The notes below the pieces were generated by a model. That model saw nothing but the letters and a program-made list of their open reading frames with translations, did not search any database and had not been told where the DNA came from. The translations under genes and the position numbers were made by a program. Below, one piece after another: positions 45,654 to 53,168 of a DNA stretch of 64,000 nucleotides. The first letter of the stretch is position 1. The number at the start of each line of letters is the position of its first letter. Source of the DNA: Massilia sp. R2A-15 (GTDB taxonomy: Bacteria; Pseudomonadota; Gammaproteobacteria; Burkholderiales; Burkholderiaceae_D); assembly GCF_030704305.1 (NCBI RefSeq), contig NZ_CP131935.1:4898001-4962000 (forward strand). Direction: 5' to 3'.

Positions 45654-46046
45654 TCAAGACTCTGGCGAAGCGTTTGCGCAAATGTCTTCCAAGATAAAGA
45701 ATTGCTCGCTTTCAGTCCCGGTAACGACGAAGCTAATCCATACGCTTCTGCCGCCTTGGGTAGGCACCTCACAATCAATCGCAGCGCGAAGGCACGAGGC
45801 ATTCCCTTGATAATAGGCTACGGGCACGTCGCTCGACCTCACTGGTAGAAGTTCACTTCCTGATGCATCCGATAGTGCTTGGACCAAGTCGCCCCTTACT
45901 GCCTCGACTGGATCACGTCCGAGCGCCGTTGCGTAGCCATAACGTTCTACTAGCAATTCAAACTGATTCGTCGATAGCATGTCGAGTCCGGCGCAAGCCA
46001 GGTCGCGTAATGCATCCACGTTTTGTTGATGGGGTAGTAGCCGCAT
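45654..46046 (-). CDS. hypothetical protein, array gene 1
   Basis: 130-residue soluble protein of unknown family. The ATG is preceded by GAGG on the minus strand. An N-terminal helical part (L-R-D-L-A-C-A-G-L-D-M-L-S) is followed by a mixed region with S-S-D-V-P-V-A-Y-Y and V-W-I-S-F-V-V. No signal peptide or membrane helix. It is bounded by palindromic elements at 45597 (downstream) and 46075 (upstream). Reads as a real gene from its protein-like composition, not from homology. Confidence 0.6.
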   Translation of the reverse strand: MRLLPHQQNVDALRDLACAGLDMLSTNQFELLVERYGYATALGRDPVEAVRGDLVQALSDASGSELLPVRSSDVPVAYYQGNASCLRAAIDCEVPTQGGRSVWISFVVTGTESEQFFILEDICANASPES

Positions 46047-46074
46047 TAGTCTCTTAATCCTCAGGCATCGGTAT

Positions 46075-46133
46075 GGCTGCTACTGGCCGTTAGCGGACCT
46101 AGTGTGGCCGTCCGCTTGCGACCCGAAGCGGAC
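46075..46133. repeat. 59-bp palindromic element, copy A
   Basis: Nearly identical to 48274-48332; they differ only in the third base pair of the GGCTGCT(A/T)(C/T)TGGCC part. Contains the stem GTCCGCTT-GCGACCCG-AAGCGGAC. It lies between array genes 1 and 2. Confidence 0.85.
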
Positions 46134-46161
46134 TGATTTATCTCGGCATTGAAGCGTCAAT

Positions 46162-46317
46162 TTAGTTGTGTAAATTGAATACCGTGCCTTTGCCGAACTT
46201 CTCTTCGAGCTTGAGTCGCGCGTCGTCAAGGCATTCGGCTACGACATTAACTCGCTTCCCAACACTCGATGGGGTTTCCCAAATTATTGCTTTGTATGTT
46301 TTTTGGTTAGGTTGCAT
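46162..46317 (-). CDS. small hypothetical protein, array gene 2
   Basis: 51-residue protein beginning M-Q-P-N-Q-K-T-Y-K-A-I-I-W and ending G-T-V-F-N-L-H-N, with an A-E-C-L-D-D-A-R-L-K-L-E-E-K-F helix: a simple beta-strand-helix-strand layout. Codon choice and amino-acid pattern look genuine, and it fills exactly one interval of the array. No signal or membrane segment. Function unknown. Confidence 0.55.
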   Translation of the reverse strand: MQPNQKTYKAIIWETPSSVGKRVNVVAECLDDARLKLEEKFGKGTVFNLHN

Positions 46318-46344
46318 TATCACGTCCTCGAGCGCAGCATCAAT

Positions 46345-46405
46345 CGACCGCTATTGGCCGGTTTCAGCCTTCCATAATCGGCAGCTCCCACAACCAAAGC
46401 AGTCG
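46345..46405. repeat. palindromic element between array genes 2 and 3
   Basis: Starts CGACCGCTATTGGCCGGTTT on the plus strand and ends CAAAGCAGTCG. It shares CCGCTATTGGCCG with the elements at 47342 and 47781, but the GTCCGC stem is diverged. Confidence 0.6.
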
Positions 46406-46449
46406 TTTGATACCGCATAACCTACCTCAACGGCGGTGCAAGGCAGAAT

Positions 46450-46818
46450 TTAAATTGAATTCGGATTTGACCAGACTCTGTCACCATTTACTGTTAAGCC
46501 CAGCACCGTGCGAAAAGGGAAAAAATACTTGCCGTCGCGCTGAGCAGTGATGCCGAGTTCGTTGCACGGTAATCCGACAGGTAGCGGCGCGTCGACAGAG
46601 ACCATTATTCCCGACATCCTCACTTCCTCTATCGTTGCCGAAAACAACCGCGTCCGGCACTCGACCCACACCCATTTCCCGGGCACGACGACCACGACGG
46701 TATGCTCCAGCAACCGAAGACGAATGTAATATTGGAAAACGAACGCGCAAGCCGCGACTGACACCACAATCGCGATAGCGCGAGATGCGTTTCGGGCGAA
46801 TTTTTTGACTTGTGCCAT
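46450..46818 (-). CDS. membrane-anchored hypothetical protein, array gene 3
   Basis: 122-residue protein with a basic N-terminus and one transmembrane helix (about 13-32: A-I-A-I-V-V-S-V-A-A-C-A-F-V-F), then a beta-rich domain (V-V-V-V-V-P-G-K-W-V-W-V-E-C and M-S-G-I-M-V-S-V-D-A-P-L). C-terminal domain likely periplasmic. No convincing ribosome site before the ATG. No family recognised. Confidence 0.55.
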   Translation of the reverse strand: MAQVKKFARNASRAIAIVVSVAACAFVFQYYIRLRLLEHTVVVVVPGKWVWVECRTRLFSATIEEVRMSGIMVSVDAPLPVGLPCNELGITAQRDGKYFFPFRTVLGLTVNGDRVWSNPNSI

Positions 46819-46854
46819 ATCACAAGACTAACATGTGAAATACCATATCCGAAG

Positions 46855-46920
46855 ATCCGCTATTAGCCGGGTGCTGCCTGCAGGTGGTAGATCACAACCG
46901 ACCCATTGCAGACGTCCGCG
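46855..46920. repeat. palindromic element between array genes 3 and 4
   Basis: ATCCGCTATTAGCCGGGTGC at one side and GACCCATTGCAGACGTCCGC at the other; diverged member of the same family. The GACCCATTGC string also appears in the element at 45597-45620. Confidence 0.6.
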
Positions 46921-46932
46921 AATAACCTTAAA

Positions 46933-47286
46933 TCATCCCGCCTCTTGCTCAGCGAATCGCGCTATCAACGATCTGCAAGCCTCGCTGCCTACCTTAGCTG
47001 CCCACGCCTCGGCGCTTTGAATTTCAGGCTCTAGTTTGGCTAACGCCTCCGCACTCCAGTGCCGTCGTACCTCGCCAAGCGGAAGCGCATCGGTATCAGA
47101 ATCGATGCCGACAAAGATTAGAAAGTCAGCGTCACTATTCGCTATATCAACCTCATGACGAAGAGCAGAAAGCCGTCGTGAGCCGATCAAGTAACATAAC
47201 TGCCCATCCAGCATCGCCTGTGCTGTCTCGACTACCTGCCGTCGTTTGGAATTGACATAATCGCTGTGGCTTAAGTATTCAGGCAT
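46933..47286 (-). CDS. hypothetical protein, array gene 4
   Basis: 117-residue soluble, largely helical protein. I chose Met at 47286 (M-P-E-Y-L-S-H-S-D-Y); a GTG at 47331 would add 15 residues that run toward the palindromic element. Conserved-looking core: G-S-R-R-L-S-A-L-R-H-E, D-A-D-F-L-I-F-V-G-I-D-S-D-T-D-A-L-P-L-G-E-V-R-R-H-W and a terminal C-R-S-L-I-A-R-F. It reads as part of a conserved family of small unknown proteins, but I cannot name it with confidence. Confidence 0.6.
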   Translation of the reverse strand: MPEYLSHSDYVNSKRRQVVETAQAMLDGQLCYLIGSRRLSALRHEVDIANSDADFLIFVGIDSDTDALPLGEVRRHWSAEALAKLEPEIQSAEAWAAKVGSEACRSLIARFAEQEAG

Positions 47287-47341
47287 ACGGAGCTCACTGT
47301 GATAAGGGGGAACACTAGGTACACGCTGCACGCCTCGTTAT

Positions 47342-47402
47342 GACCGCTATTGGCCGATTGAAGCCGTTGCTGGGCGACCGCTTCCGCCCCGAAGCAGACA
47401 TC
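47342..47402. repeat. palindromic element between array genes 4 and 5
   Basis: GACCGCTATTGGCCGATTGA on the left and CGACCGCTTCCGCCCCGAAG then CAGACATC on the right. Same layout as the 59-bp copies, with several substitutions. Confidence 0.65.
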
Positions 47403-47446
47403 GGTCGATGGCTCACATGTTCGACCACTCAAGTGCAATGACCCGA

Positions 47447-47740
47447 TCATTCATCCTTTTGATTGATCGGATTGCGCCGACGACTCAACAGAAAACCTAA
47501 TAACATTAAACAACCGGGAATGACATACAAAGGCTGCGCGTCATACATCCGATGCGCCGTGTCTATCGCAATTGCACTTACTTCATCAACGGGGATACAT
47601 GGGCGGCCATATTTTTCTATCTTCGCAAACTCGATCGTGAGAACTGGTCTTACTCCGCCGCCGCTAATGGAGTACGAAGCTTGCCAGAATAAAAGCAATC
47701 CGAACCCCATGATTACAAGAAAATCACCAAGTTTTTTCAT
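47447..47740 (-). CDS. small membrane protein, array gene 5
   Basis: 97-residue protein with two transmembrane helices (about 7-27 and 73-91) around a periplasmic loop of some 45 residues containing one Cys (G-R-P-C-I-P-V-D-E-V). Starts M-K-K-L-G-D-F-L-V-I-M-G. A longer frame extends 46 codons upstream through the palindromic element and was rejected. Tail R-R-R-N-P-I-N-Q-K-D-E is cytosolic by the positive-inside rule. Function unknown. Confidence 0.6.
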   Translation of the reverse strand: MKKLGDFLVIMGFGLLLFWQASYSISGGGVRPVLTIEFAKIEKYGRPCIPVDEVSAIAIDTAHRMYDAQPLYVIPGCLMLLGFLLSRRRNPINQKDE

Positions 47741-47780
47741 ACGACGGCTTTCTTTCAATACACTGAAGGGATTCCTCACT

Positions 47781-47853
47781 GACCGGCCGCTATTGGCCGC
47801 TTGATGACGATTGTGCGCAACACTAGGGCGGCTGTGTCCGCTTCCGCCCGGTA
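47781..47853. repeat. palindromic element between array genes 5 and 6
   Basis: GACCGGCCGCTATTGGCCGC at the left, an inner CAACACTAGGGCGGC, then GTGTCCGCTTCCGCCCGG. The CTAG-centred middle recalls CCTAGTGTGGCC in the 59-bp copies. Confidence 0.65.
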
Positions 47854-48234
47854 TTACTGGCGATTGTGAGGTGGGCACGTCGGCTGCCCGCGCACGGCAG
47901 GTAGTCTGCTATTGGGACATACTATTCCAATTTGCAATAAAGTAGCCGAGAGGCCAAGTCCAGCGACCACGAAACCAAGGACAACCACCGGTATGTAGTT
48001 TCCGTAGCTGTGTCCCGGCTCTTTGAATTGTCCCTGACGTATCAAGCTGATTTTCCTTGCCACTCCAATCACACCGACTAAGAAAACAACAACTTGTGTA
48101 AAGGCTGCACCTGCGATCGTCCACCACCCAATGCTATCCGCCGCTTCCTGACTATAAGAAATAATGAGAAAGCTATCGAGTGGAACGATCGCCGTAGCAA
48201 AGATCACAGAAAGAGTCTTTGTACCTAGCTTCAT
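47854..48234 (-). CDS. small polytopic membrane protein, array gene 6
   Basis: 126-residue protein with three transmembrane helices (about 8-27, 36-60, 77-102) and a Pro/Arg-rich tail. The Met at 48234 has GGAG about nine bases upstream; a second Met five codons earlier is possible. Stop codon lies right at the palindromic element border, so gene and element are tightly packed. No family recognised. Confidence 0.58.
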   Translation of the reverse strand: MKLGTKTLSVIFATAIVPLDSFLIISYSQEAADSIGWWTIAGAAFTQVVVFLVGVIGVARKISLIRQGQFKEPGHSYGNYIPVVVLGFVVAGLGLSATLLQIGIVCPNSRLPAVRGQPTCPPHNRQ

Positions 48235-48273
48235 AACGCATAGCTCCATGTAGGCGTGCGAAGTAACGGGAAC

Positions 48274-48332
48274 GGCTGCTTTTGGCCGTTAGCGGACCTA
48301 GTGTGGCCGTCCGCTTGCGACCCGAAGCGGAC
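48274..48332. repeat. 59-bp palindromic element, copy B
   Basis: Nearly identical to 46075-46133, 2.2 kb away, in the same orientation. High identity beside diverged siblings suggests recent copying of this unit. Confidence 0.85.
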
Positions 48333-48345
48333 ATCTGCTTTCATC

Positions 48346-48573
48346 CTATTGTCGCGGCGTGGTATTCCTCAAACGCATTGCGTAAAGACTCAAGACGATG
48401 CTCCCGACAAGACTAAATACTGTGATCGATCCCCAGAAGCGAAGGTTCTGGAGCGCGCGCTCGCCATCATAGATGCTGCCAGCTTGGAGGACGCCCATTG
48501 CGGAGTACAACGCGATTATCAACAGTGCAGCAGCAGCCGACCAGCAGCAGATTCGTTTCGCGTTAGCAGTCAT
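48346..48573 (-). CDS. small membrane protein, array gene 7
   Basis: 75-residue protein with two transmembrane helices (about 9-29 and 47-67) and a short loop (S-I-Y-D-G-E-R-A-L-Q-N-L-R). AGGCG lies upstream of the ATG on the minus strand. It is the first gene of the array in its transcription direction. Function unknown; four of the seven array proteins are membrane proteins. Confidence 0.55.
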   Translation of the reverse strand: MTANAKRICCWSAAAALLIIALYSAMGVLQAGSIYDGERALQNLRFWGSITVFSLVGSIVLSLYAMRLRNTTPRQ

Positions 48574-48752
48574 AGGTAGCGCCTAAGTGGATCGAAGATG
48601 GGTCGCCGATGTGAAAATTATGTCCGCTTCTGGCCGGTAGCGGACGAAGATACGTTTTAACTGATGCGACCGATGTGGTCAGGTCGAGTCTGAGCTACTA
48701 CAACTCATGAGGGGGCCGTTCCGCAGGGCCAGCCCCCTAACCCCATCTTCGA
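48574..48752. other. array border and hairpin downstream of mrcA
   Basis: Contains the shortest palindromic element (48621-48645: TGTCCGCTTC then GGTAGCGGAC) and, at 48710-48738, a hairpin with GAGGGGGC/GCCCCCT arms just beyond the mrcA stop. The hairpin lacks a T run, so its role as terminator is uncertain. Confidence 0.5.
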
Positions 48753-51104
48753 TCAGAACAGCTCGTTCTTGACCGCGTCCTTGGTCTTTTCTTCCGCCGG
48801 CGTGCCGCGCGTGCCGACATCGAGGCTCTGCACCCCCGTCCCCGGCGGATTCTCTGCGTAGTAGTACTCGCCGTCGCTCGCCTGCACCAGCCCGGCTGGC
48901 ACTACGCGCTCCGTCACCGGCTCGTTCTTCAGCGCCTTCTGCATGTAGCCGATCCAGATTGGCAGCGCCAGTCCGCCGCCGGTTTCCTTGTTGCCCAGGT
49001 TCTTAGGCTGGTCGTAGCCGATCCACGCAATGCCCACCAGGTGCGACGCATATCCGGCGAACCAGGCGTCGATCGAGTCGTTGGTGGTGCCCGTCTTGCC
49101 CGAGATGTCGGGCCGCTTGAGCACCAGCGCCTTGGTCGCCGTGCCGTACTTGACGACGTCCTTGAGCATGGAGTCGACCAGGAAGGCGTTGCGCTCGTCG
49201 ATGACGCGGTTGGCGTCCACGCCGGCCTTGTCGGGAATCGCCTGCGACAGCACCTTGCCGTCGGCGTCGGTCACCTTCGAGATCAGGTACGGGCTGACGC
49301 GGTAGCCGCCATTGGCAAATACCGAATAAGCACCGGCCATCTGCAGCGGCGTGGTCGCGCCGGCGCCCAGCGCGAGCGTCAGGTAAGGCGGGTTCTTGTC
49401 CGGATCGAAGCCGAAGCGCGTCGTGTATTCCTGGCCGTACTTGGCGCCGATCTTGTGCAGGATGCGGATCGAGACCATGTTCTTCGACTTGGTCAGACCT
49501 TTGCGCATCGTCATCGGGCCGTCGTACTTGCCGTCGTAGTTCTTCGGCTCCCACGCCTGGCCGCCGGTCTGACCGGCATCGAAACTGATCGGCGCGTCGT
49601 TGATGACGGTCGCCGGCGACAGGCCGCGTTCGAGCGAAGCCGAATAGATGAACGGCTTGAACGAGGATCCCGGCTGGCGCCACGCCTGCGTGACGTGGTT
49701 GAACTTGTTGCGGTTGTAGTCGAAGCCGCCGACCAGCGCGCGGATTGCGCCGTCGGTCGTGTCGGCGGCGACGAACGCCGATTCGACTTCCGGCATCTGG
49801 ATGATGCTCCAGGCCGGGCCGCCTTCTTTGGTCACGCGGATCACCGCGCCGCGCCTGATGCGCCGGTTCGGCGCCGCCTTTTCGGTGAGCCACTCGCGCG
49901 CGAACGCCAGGCCGGCGCCGCTGATCTTGATCTCCTCGCCGGACGCCGTCACCGCGGTAATGCCGGCCGGGCTGGCCGCCAGCACCATCGCGGCGACGAT
50001 GTCGTCGCTGTCCGGATGCTCGGCCAGCTCGGTCTCGATCGCTTCGTCGGCTTCTTCCTTGGACGACGGGATGTCGATGTAGGCTTCCGGCCCGCGGTAC
50101 GGGTGGCGCCGCTCGTATTCGAGCACGCCGCGGCGCAGCGCCAGGTAGGCCGCATCCTGATCGGCCTTGGTCACGGTGGTGAATACGTTCAGACCGCGCG
50201 TGTAGGTCTCTTCCTTGAACTGCTCGTACACCAGCTGGCGCGCCATCTCGGCCACGTACTCGGCGTGCACGCCGAATTCGGCGCTGTCGGTCTTGATCTT
50301 CAGCGGCTCGGCCTTGGCCTGCTCGAACTGGGCGTCGGTGATGTAGCCCAGCTGGTGCATGCGGAACAGGATGTACTGCTGGCGCGTGCGCGCGCGCTTC
50401 GGGTTGACCACCGGGTTGTAGGCGGACGGCGCCTTCGGCAGGCCGGCCAGCATCGCCGCTTCGGCCACGGTCAGGTCCTTGATGTTCTTGCCGAAGTAGA
50501 TCTGGGCCGCCGACGAGAAGCCGAACGCGCGCTGGCCCAGGTAGATCTGATTCATGTAGACCTCGAGGATCTGGTCCTTGGTGAGGTTCTGCTCGATCTT
50601 CCAGGCCAGCAGCACTTCATAGGCCTTGCGTTTGAGGGTCTGCTCGGACGACAGGAAGAAGTTGCGCGCCACCTGCTGGGTGATGGTGGAGGCGCCCTGG
50701 CGCGCGCCGCCGGCGGCGTTGTGCACGGCCGCGCGCAGGATGCCGGTGTAGTCGACCCCGCCGTGCTGGTAGAAGCGGTCGTCCTCGATCGCCAGCACGG
50801 CCTTCTTCATCACGTCCGGGATGTCCTTGAAGCGCGTCAGGGTGCGGCGCTCCTCGCCGAATTCGCCGATCAGCACGCCGTCGGCGGAGAACACCCGCAG
50901 CGGCATCTTGGGACGGTAGTCGGTCAGGGTGTCGAGCGCCGGCAGGTTGGGGTAGGCCATCGCCAGCGCGAACACCACCACCAGCAGCGCGGCCAGCGCG
51001 GTGCCGGCCAGTACGCCCAGGACGATGAAGGCGATGCGCCGCGGCGTCATCGGGCCCTTGCGGCCAGGCGCCGGTTTTTTGCCGTCGGTTGTCGAAACAC
51101 TCAT
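48753..51104 (-). CDS. mrcA: penicillin-binding protein 1A
   Basis: 783-residue bifunctional class A PBP. N-terminal cytosolic tail and one transmembrane helix (about 27-48). Glycosyltransferase domain: E-D-D-R-F-Y-Q-H-G-G-V-D (catalytic Glu) and G-A-S-T-I-T-Q-Q-V-A-R-N. An OB-like insert follows. Transpeptidase: S-S-F-K-P-F near residue 480 (nucleophile Ser), K-S-K-N-M in the S-x-N position, and K-T-G-T-T near 668. Divergent from pilM, as is usual in beta- and gammaproteobacteria. Intact. Confidence 0.96.
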   Translation of the reverse strand: MSVSTTDGKKPAPGRKGPMTPRRIAFIVLGVLAGTALAALLVVVFALAMAYPNLPALDTLTDYRPKMPLRVFSADGVLIGEFGEERRTLTRFKDIPDVMKKAVLAIEDDRFYQHGGVDYTGILRAAVHNAAGGARQGASTITQQVARNFFLSSEQTLKRKAYEVLLAWKIEQNLTKDQILEVYMNQIYLGQRAFGFSSAAQIYFGKNIKDLTVAEAAMLAGLPKAPSAYNPVVNPKRARTRQQYILFRMHQLGYITDAQFEQAKAEPLKIKTDSAEFGVHAEYVAEMARQLVYEQFKEETYTRGLNVFTTVTKADQDAAYLALRRGVLEYERRHPYRGPEAYIDIPSSKEEADEAIETELAEHPDSDDIVAAMVLAASPAGITAVTASGEEIKISGAGLAFAREWLTEKAAPNRRIRRGAVIRVTKEGGPAWSIIQMPEVESAFVAADTTDGAIRALVGGFDYNRNKFNHVTQAWRQPGSSFKPFIYSASLERGLSPATVINDAPISFDAGQTGGQAWEPKNYDGKYDGPMTMRKGLTKSKNMVSIRILHKIGAKYGQEYTTRFGFDPDKNPPYLTLALGAGATTPLQMAGAYSVFANGGYRVSPYLISKVTDADGKVLSQAIPDKAGVDANRVIDERNAFLVDSMLKDVVKYGTATKALVLKRPDISGKTGTTNDSIDAWFAGYASHLVGIAWIGYDQPKNLGNKETGGGLALPIWIGYMQKALKNEPVTERVVPAGLVQASDGEYYYAENPPGTGVQSLDVGTRGTPAEEKTKDAVKNELF

Positions 51105-51138
51105 GCGGGTCGATTCTCTCTATATATTGATGCGGCTC

Positions 51139-51144
51139 ATTATA
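51139..51144 (-). promoter_or_regulatory. -10 element for mrcA
   Basis: TATAAT on the minus strand, 35 bases before the mrcA start codon. The -35 region is weak and is occupied by a 13-bp palindrome, suggesting regulation by a bound factor. Confidence 0.5.
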
Positions 51145-51150
51145 AGGTAG

Positions 51151-51163
51151 GTGCATTATGCAC
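51151..51163. promoter_or_regulatory. perfect palindrome GTGCATTATGCAC upstream of mrcA
   Basis: 6-bp arms around one base, directly upstream of the mrcA -10 box and overlapping its spacer and -35 position. Could be an operator. The regulator is unknown. Confidence 0.35.
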
Positions 51164-51287
51164 GCGCCGCGGTGTGCCGACACCCCCGCTCAAGATGGCT
51201 GTGAACCGGCCGACAACTAAGATGTCGCCCGGTTCATAGAGTGTCGTTTATCCGCCCGTACCCAGAATGTTCCAGTGCAGAAATACC

Positions 51288-51317
51288 TTTACACTCCCGT
51301 CTTAATGTTGCTACGAT
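51288..51317 (+). promoter_or_regulatory. candidate pilM operon promoter
   Basis: TTTACA (51288-51293) and TACGAT (51312-51317) with 18-base spacing on the plus strand, about 140 bases before pilM. The remaining mrcA-pilM gap (51164-51454) shows no gene. Confidence 0.35.
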
Positions 51318-51454
51318 TTAATGTAATGCCTCACCTTGGGTGACCTAAGTGGCGGTTTTATAAACAAATTACCCGGTTTCGGGCAGTTTCATTATTCGTT
51401 CTGCAAGGAAACTTTTGCAGCGGTTGCAGTGGGCAGGTGAGGAGCACGCGCGTC

Positions 51455-52528
51455 ATGGTCAATCTGAGTTCCTTGTTCGGACAATCCAGTCCCCCCTTGG
51501 TGGGATTGGATATCAGCACGTCGGGCGTGCGCCTGGTCGAGCTGGCCGACGCCGGCAAAGGCGTGCTGCGCCTCGAGCGCTACGCCTCCGAAGCGCTGCC
51601 GCGCGGCGCCCTGGTTGACGGCAATATCGAAAACATGGAGCAGGTCACCGAAGCGGTGCGCCGCGTCTGGAAAAAAAGCGGCACCCGCGTCAAGCTGGTC
51701 GCGCTGGGCATGCCGCCCGCCTCCGTCATCACCAAGAAAATCATCCTGCCGGCCGGGCTGTCGGAAGACCAGCTCGAGGTGCAGGTCGAGTCGGAAGCCT
51801 CCCAGTACATCCCGTTCGCGCTCGACGAAGTGAGCCTGGACTTCGACGTGCTGGGCCTGGCCGCCAACTCGCCCGACGACATCGACGTCATGCTGGCCGC
51901 GGCGCGCAAGGAAAAGGTCGAGGACCGCGTGGCGATCGCCGAAGCGGCCGGCCTCACCGCCACCGTGATGGACATCGAATCGTACGCCGCGCGCGCCGCG
52001 CTGGAGCGGGTCACCGCGGCCATGCCCGGCGCGGCCGACCAGATCGTCGCGCTGTTCCAGATCGGCGCCGGCGTGACGCACATCTCGGTGATGGCCGGCG
52101 GCGAAACAATCTACGAGCGCGAGCAGCCGTTCGGCGGCAACCAGCTGACCCAGGATATCGTGCGCGCCTACGGCCTGTCGTTCGAGGAGGCCGACGCCAA
52201 GAAGAAAACCGGCGACCTGCCGGAGGGCTACCAGGCCGAACTGCTCGGCCCCTTCCTCGAGAACGCCGCGCTGGAAGTGACGCGCGCGATCCAGTTTTTC
52301 TACACCTCGACCCCGTACACCCGCGTCGACCAGCTGTACCTGGCCGGCGGCTGCGCGATGATCCCCGGCCTGCTCGACATCGTCGCCAGCCGCACCAAGA
52401 TCTCGACCGCGGTGGTGTCGCCGTTCAAGGGCATGCAGCTCGGCGCCGACGTGCGCGAGTCGCAACTGCGCACCGAAGCGCCGGCTTACCTGGTCGCCTG
52501 CGGCCTCGCGCTGAGGAGATTTGGCTGA
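51455..52528 (+). CDS. pilM: PilM, type IV pilus inner-membrane actin-like protein
   Basis: 357-residue PilM, a cytoplasmic actin-fold protein that binds the PilN N-terminus. The ATG at 51455 follows GAGGAG; the protein begins M-V-N-L-S-S-L-F-G. Motifs: V-G-L-D-I-S-T-S-G-V-R-L-V-E (phosphate 1), Q-I-G-A-G-V-T-H-I-S-V (phosphate 2), and L-A-G-G-C-A-M-I-P-G-L (adenosine). Overlaps the pilN start by one base (TGATG). First gene of the pilMNOPQ operon. Confidence 0.97.
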   Translation: MVNLSSLFGQSSPPLVGLDISTSGVRLVELADAGKGVLRLERYASEALPRGALVDGNIENMEQVTEAVRRVWKKSGTRVKLVALGMPPASVITKKIILPAGLSEDQLEVQVESEASQYIPFALDEVSLDFDVLGLAANSPDDIDVMLAAARKEKVEDRVAIAEAAGLTATVMDIESYAARAALERVTAAMPGAADQIVALFQIGAGVTHISVMAGGETIYEREQPFGGNQLTQDIVRAYGLSFEEADAKKKTGDLPEGYQAELLGPFLENAALEVTRAIQFFYTSTPYTRVDQLYLAGGCAMIPGLLDIVASRTKISTAVVSPFKGMQLGADVRESQLRTEAPAYLVACGLALRRFG

Positions 52529-53151
52529 TGATCAGAATTAACCTGCTTCCACACCGGGAAGCGAAGCGCAAGCTCAAGAAAACCGCCTTCGTGGCGCTGA
52601 TGGCCTTAGGCGGCATCCTCGGCGTGGCGGTGGTGCTGGTGGTCGGCGGCTACAACGCCTCGCGCATCTCGATCCAGAACGAACGCAACCTGGTGCTGAC
52701 CCAGTCCAACGCCGAACTCGACAAGAAAATCGCGGCGATCGCCACCCTCAAGCAGGAAATCGAAGCGCTCAAGGCCCGCCAGCAGGCGGTCGAGGACCTG
52801 CAAGGCGACCGCAACCAGCCGGTGTACCTGCTCGACGAACTGGTGCGCCAGACACCGTCCGGCGTGTACCTGAAGAACTTCCGCCAGGAGGGCCAGCGCG
52901 TGGTCCTGTCCGGCTACGCCCAGTCGCAGGAGCGCGTGGCCGAACTGCTGCGCAACCTGACCGGCGCCTCGCCGTGGCTGGAGCGTCCCGAGCTGACCGA
53001 AGTGAAGGCTTCGACGATGGCACAGGGCAAGGCCGGCAAGAAGGTGGTCGAGTTCACGCTGGCGGTGGGCATCAAGCGCCCGCGCGACCAGGACGCCGCC
53101 AAGGCCGTCGCCGCCGGCGCCGCCGTGCCGGCCGCAGCCCCGATCAAGTAG
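52528..53151 (+). CDS. pilN: PilN, type IV pilus alignment protein
   Basis: 207-residue bitopic inner-membrane protein. The N-terminal I-R-I-N-L-L-P-H-R-E motif binds PilM. One transmembrane helix (about 21-45), then a periplasmic coiled coil (N-A-E-L-D-K-K-I-A-A-I) and a ferredoxin-like domain that pairs with PilO. Tail is Ala/Pro-rich. Intact and in normal order. Confidence 0.96.
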   Translation: MIRINLLPHREAKRKLKKTAFVALMALGGILGVAVVLVVGGYNASRISIQNERNLVLTQSNAELDKKIAAIATLKQEIEALKARQQAVEDLQGDRNQPVYLLDELVRQTPSGVYLKNFRQEGQRVVLSGYAQSQERVAELLRNLTGASPWLERPELTEVKASTMAQGKAGKKVVEFTLAVGIKRPRDQDAAKAVAAGAAVPAAAPIK

Positions 53152-53168
53152 CGCGCAACGGACCGTTT

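Larger units (their letters stand above)
45589..48650 (-). other. cassette-like array: seven small minus-strand genes separated by GTCCGC palindromes
   Basis: Eight related elements punctuate this stretch at about 45597-45620, 46075-46133, 46345-46405, 46855-46920, 47342-47402, 47781-47853, 48274-48332 and 48621-48645. On the minus strand the full ones read GTCCGCTT(hairpin)AAGCGGAC, a variable middle, then CGGCCAATAGCGG. Exactly one small gene lies in each interval, all on the minus strand. No integrase gene is visible, and I could not fit the integron attC core (RYYYAAC/GTTRRRY). Composition is less GC-rich than the flanking cyaY and mrcA. Confidence 0.7.

Noticed and set aside
45456..45848. 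Plus-strand open frame of 130 codons after cyaY
   Set aside because: It would start at TTG, runs through a terminator-like hairpin and a palindromic element, and overlaps antisense to a better-supported minus-strand gene.
46166..46420. 84-codon plus-strand frame in the array
   Set aside because: Antisense to the 51-residue gene at 46162-46317, which reads as a better protein and follows the orientation of its neighbours.
45589..48650. Interpretation of the small-gene array as an ordinary integron
   Set aside because: I looked for RYYYAAC and GTTRRRY core sites flanking each element and did not find consistent pairs, and no tyrosine recombinase is in the window.
49041..51239. 732-codon plus-strand frame opposite mrcA
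   Set aside because: Antisense shadow of mrcA with Arg/His-rich composition.
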